64,000 bases of DNA from NCBI GenBank assembly GCA_963402885.1, contig OY727097.1, positions 14,136,001-14,200,000 on the forward strand. The letters are read 5' to 3'. The stretch is from Antedon bifida. Taxonomy: Eukaryota > Echinodermata > Crinoidea > Comatulida > Antedonidae. Made by a program: the position numbers and the translations under genes. The notes beneath the pieces were generated by a model that did not search any database, was not told where the DNA came from, and saw only the letters and a program-made list of their open reading frames with translations. Shown here piece by piece: positions 61,535-64,000 of this stretch (the first letter of the stretch is position 1; each line of letters begins with the position of its first letter).

Positions 61535-62045
61535 TTGTAAGGCTCTACTTTCTCAGAAAACTCAAGCAAATTAGAGTTGATAACACTATTTTAATTCTAT
61601 TTTATCAAAGTATTATTCAAAGTATTTTATCTTTTAGCATTGGATGTTTTTATGGTAACTTTACTGAAAATGATAAGAAAAATATTGAGAGACCACGTAA
61701 AATTGCACAACGTATTATTAAAGCTGATCTAACGCCTTGTTCATTTATCTATGAAAAGAGTATTTAAAAAAAAGTAAACAATATTATGGAAGTCCCCACT
61801 CATCCGTTACATTACTGTTTTAACTTAAATAGATCAGGTATTAGGCTACGACCTCCAAGAGCAAATCTTTGCAGAACTAGAAAATCCTTCGTTGTAAATA
61901 GTATTCATATTTTTAATTCTAATGTAAGACGATAATGCAATTTTTAAATAGTTTTACATTTTTAACAGTATTTTTAACTTTTTATCTTGTATTTTTAATC
62001 TGTTACAATACTGCACGTTTTAAATTTCTTGAATCTTGAATCTTG
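61535..62045 (+). mobile_element. 3' end of a LINE with short tail repeat
   Basis: Plus strand reads RLYFLRKLKQIRVDNTILIL, FYQSIIQSILSFSIGCFYGN and ENDKKNIERPRKIAQRII, then, after a stop, HPLHYCFNLNRSGIRLRPPR and KSFVVNSIHIFN. This is the conserved C-terminal part of many LINE pol proteins. It ends in TCTTGAATCTTGAATCTTG, a short tandem repeat of the kind found at CR1/L2-type LINE 3' ends. Inactive. Confidence 0.72.
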
Positions 62046-62880
62046 TAGTCTTCTACAAAAAGCTATTTAATATTGTATTGAAATCAATTCGATGTGATCA
62101 AGTAAAACTAACGTAAAATCCAGGTGAGGGCAAACAAAATATATTGATCTTGCATTCCAACTTTAATAGTTTCCCCTATATTTCATAATTTTTTTGATTT
62201 TATTTGTGTTACACGAGCTTGTTGAAAACTTTATTATCAGGGGGGGATAGTTCAAATTACACAGTAAAATCTCTATTCTTTTGTACACAAATGTTGTAAA
62301 TAGAGAGGCAATTTGAAAAAAAGATTATGAAAAATAAACAGTGTGGTAAAAAATGTTATCAGATGACTAAATAGATAATATAACTTGAATTTTACGTTTC
62401 TAGTATTTTATTCAACTTCAGAGTTTTATTTTCATGCTATAGCAAACATTATCCACCGTATATCCACCATCTTTGTTCATCTTCTAGGAAGCCACCAGAC
62501 ATGTTATTACACTAGGTTAAACTACTTAACTACTGAAAAAATCTTCCTGGTTTTTATAGCAGAATTTTACCAAATTTTGTATTTGACCATTTTCACGGAC
62601 ACAAAATCAAACAGCTTAGAAAAGCTCTGTTAGGTATAACCGTTTTATTCAAGATTGAATATGTGTGAAAATAACAGAAAGTATAATTCCTTCAAATTGA
62701 TATTCAAATATAGTAGTACATATGAAATACTTTAAACCTTGCTATCATATGAATATGATTATATATGCTATATTATTGTTAATTAAATTGTTATATTACA
62801 TAGCCTATGTAAATACGTGAACGCGATTGGTTGAAACTGCATCACATGACAACCACTGCGAGGATCGTAAATCGTATATA
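62046..62880. other. AT-rich stretch, nothing recognised
   Basis: No exon of the ROCO gene was recognised upstream of 61508 in this stretch; it is presumably intron. Confidence 0.35.
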
Positions 62881-62990
62881 TCCTCGAGAACGATGATATT
62901 GACTGAGTAATTTTCGCGTAATTATCGTGTCCCTGTCATTAATCATATAAATTCTCGAGTTCGATGATATTGACTGTGTAATTTTCGTGT
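62881..62990 (+). repeat. Two 40-bp direct repeats
   Basis: CTCGAGAACGATGATATTGA and CTCGAGTTCGATGATATTGA with matching right parts (CTGAGTAATTTTCG / CTGTGTAATTTTCG), about 68 bases apart. Confidence 0.7.
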
Positions 62991-63019
62991 GGCAACACTC
63001 GCGTTAAACAAAAGTCATC

Positions 63020-63104
63020 TACTGGATCTTGAACCTGCGATGGAATGCGGTGGAATTGTCACCTCCATCACAAGACAACGCTTCACGCACTGCGCCACGG
63101 AACT
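63020..63104 (-). ncRNA. tRNA-like sequence, probably a SINE head or tRNA remnant
   Basis: Minus strand has TCCGTGGCGCAGTGCGTGAA (A-box-like) and, about 50 bases on, GGTTCAAGATCC (B-box-like). The anticodon arm does not fold with a 7-base loop, so it is not a normal tRNA gene. Confidence 0.4.
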
Positions 63105-63547
63105 TGCTTGAAGAAATTGATCAACTAAACTATTTAAACTATGCATACATAGCGCCCTCATTTGTTATTAGTCCTCCCTAGATGTGATGAAAGACCATTT
63201 GTGATTGGTTAATACTCACAGTAGTAACCGGTACGCGCGCGACGCACGATACTCGCAACTGAACATCCGGTGATTCGGCTCGAAGGAAGAAGACGAATTG
63301 TTATTTATTCGGCCTATGATAATATTATTATTATTAATGTAGGCTTATTGATGGAAATTCTTCTGTTATTATTTAAACGACCTAGGCTAGTGAATATTTT
63401 ATTGCCAAGGAATCATTAATTAGTAATTATCTGTATATTATTCTTCACAAGGTAAGGTGTCTAGGCAGCTTGTTTACATACAATACAACAAGAAGGCTTA
63501 GATATAGCCTAGCCTAGCTTCACCCGACCCAGCAGACTTGTTCTTGG

Positions 63548-63754
63548 CTATGTAATATAACAGATATCGCCTTTTATATCGGTAAAATATAAGATTTAAC
63601 ATCCCCTCGGGATGATATTATGTTCTCGGGGAATTATATATATCCCTCAGCTGCCGCTTCGGGATATATATATTCCCTCGAACATAATATCATTCCCTCG
63701 GGGATGTCAAATCTTATATTTCACCTCTAAGTAGGCAATATCTGTATAACATAG
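63548..63754. mobile_element. Long foldback hairpin (MITE-like)
   Basis: Two arms of about 95 bases face each other around a short centre (AGCTGCCGCTTC). Matching blocks include CTATGT...ACAGATAT, AATATAAGATTT, CCCTCGGGRATGATATTATG and TATATATATCCC. The interior offers no other sequence, so the whole element is one hairpin. Confidence 0.8.
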
Positions 63755-64000
63755 TTTGTTGTTTACATACAGTATCTTTTATAGTATGACATAACTTACA
63801 AAGCTGTGAGCCTATGGATGCAGCACAATGAAAAACATCTGTGAATTTCTACTGTTAAACTTTAATACCTATGAAGGAAAAAACTATAACTGACAATCTA
63901 CGAAATCTATAAAACTATTAAAAAGTACAAAATACAACAAATGTAAGCATTAAGGGATCACCCTAAACATAACCATCAGAAAGGTACATCCAGTCGCCTT

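Noticed and set aside
63020-63104. Functional tRNA gene
   Set aside because: A and B boxes are present but no normal anticodon arm or acceptor stem can be formed.

Overview
The window is AT-rich animal genomic DNA. Its genes have many small exons and long introns, splice sites are standard GT-AG, and degenerate transposable elements are everywhere. No bacterial-style gene packing, rRNA operon or CRISPR array is visible. The marks of a marine invertebrate, most likely a deuterostome (echinoderm or cephalochordate-like), are an ankyrin/ROCO/Death-domain gene family, a composite 5S-rRNA/tRNA SINE and many TAGGCCTA palindromes. That assignment is inference.

Genes. (1) The main gene lies on the minus strand from 61508 (continuing off the right edge) to a stop at 41032. 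I rebuilt 22 exons by hand. Their phases agree throughout and give 2937 coding bases, or 978 residues: ankyrin repeats, a Roc GTPase domain with an unusual insertion, a COR domain, a short Cys-containing segment and a C-terminal Death domain. The order resembles DAPK1 after its kinase domain, but no kinase is seen in the window. (2) A second minus-strand gene of the same kind starts at 10931 (17-codon first coding exon) and has one 33-residue ankyrin exon at 7415-7513; the rest is to the left or lost. (3) The 3' end of an SLC22-type organic cation/anion transporter lies at 38086-38737 on the plus strand and looks broken by a one-base frameshift.

Mobile DNA by region. 1-430: LINE RT fragment. 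2160-6480: a decayed Gypsy-type LTR element (LTRs, gag zinc knuckle, protease, integrase, chromodomain) that has lost its RT and carries an inverted LINE fragment inside integrase. 13.35-36.7 kb: five head-to-tail copies of a 2.5-3.5 kb macro-repeat, made of a LINE endonuclease fragment, a 75-bp minisatellite and a shared tail. Because the copies differ by insertions, empty sites can be compared. They show two outer hAT-like elements and one nested one with 5-bp target duplications (15127-16632, 23850-26530, 24515-26111), a 1.5-kb insertion (22129-23652) and a 4.24-kb DNA element (31544-35784) with long inverted termini built of short motif arrays and an 8-bp target duplication. 36.4-37.9 kb: a longer LINE copy with the RT YADD motif. 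Introns of the main gene hold two copies of the composite 5S/tRNA SINE, a DNA element ending in inverted CCACTAACGTAAC arrays, LINE and macro-repeat fragments. A long foldback hairpin sits at 63548-63754.

The candidate novelties are the ankyrin-Roc-COR-Death gene with its split and expanded Roc domain, three unrelated-looking DNA elements that share termini made of short motif arrays, the 5S/tRNA composite SINE, and the macro-repeat array. Exon and domain calls are from direct reading and family knowledge; no database comparison was possible.
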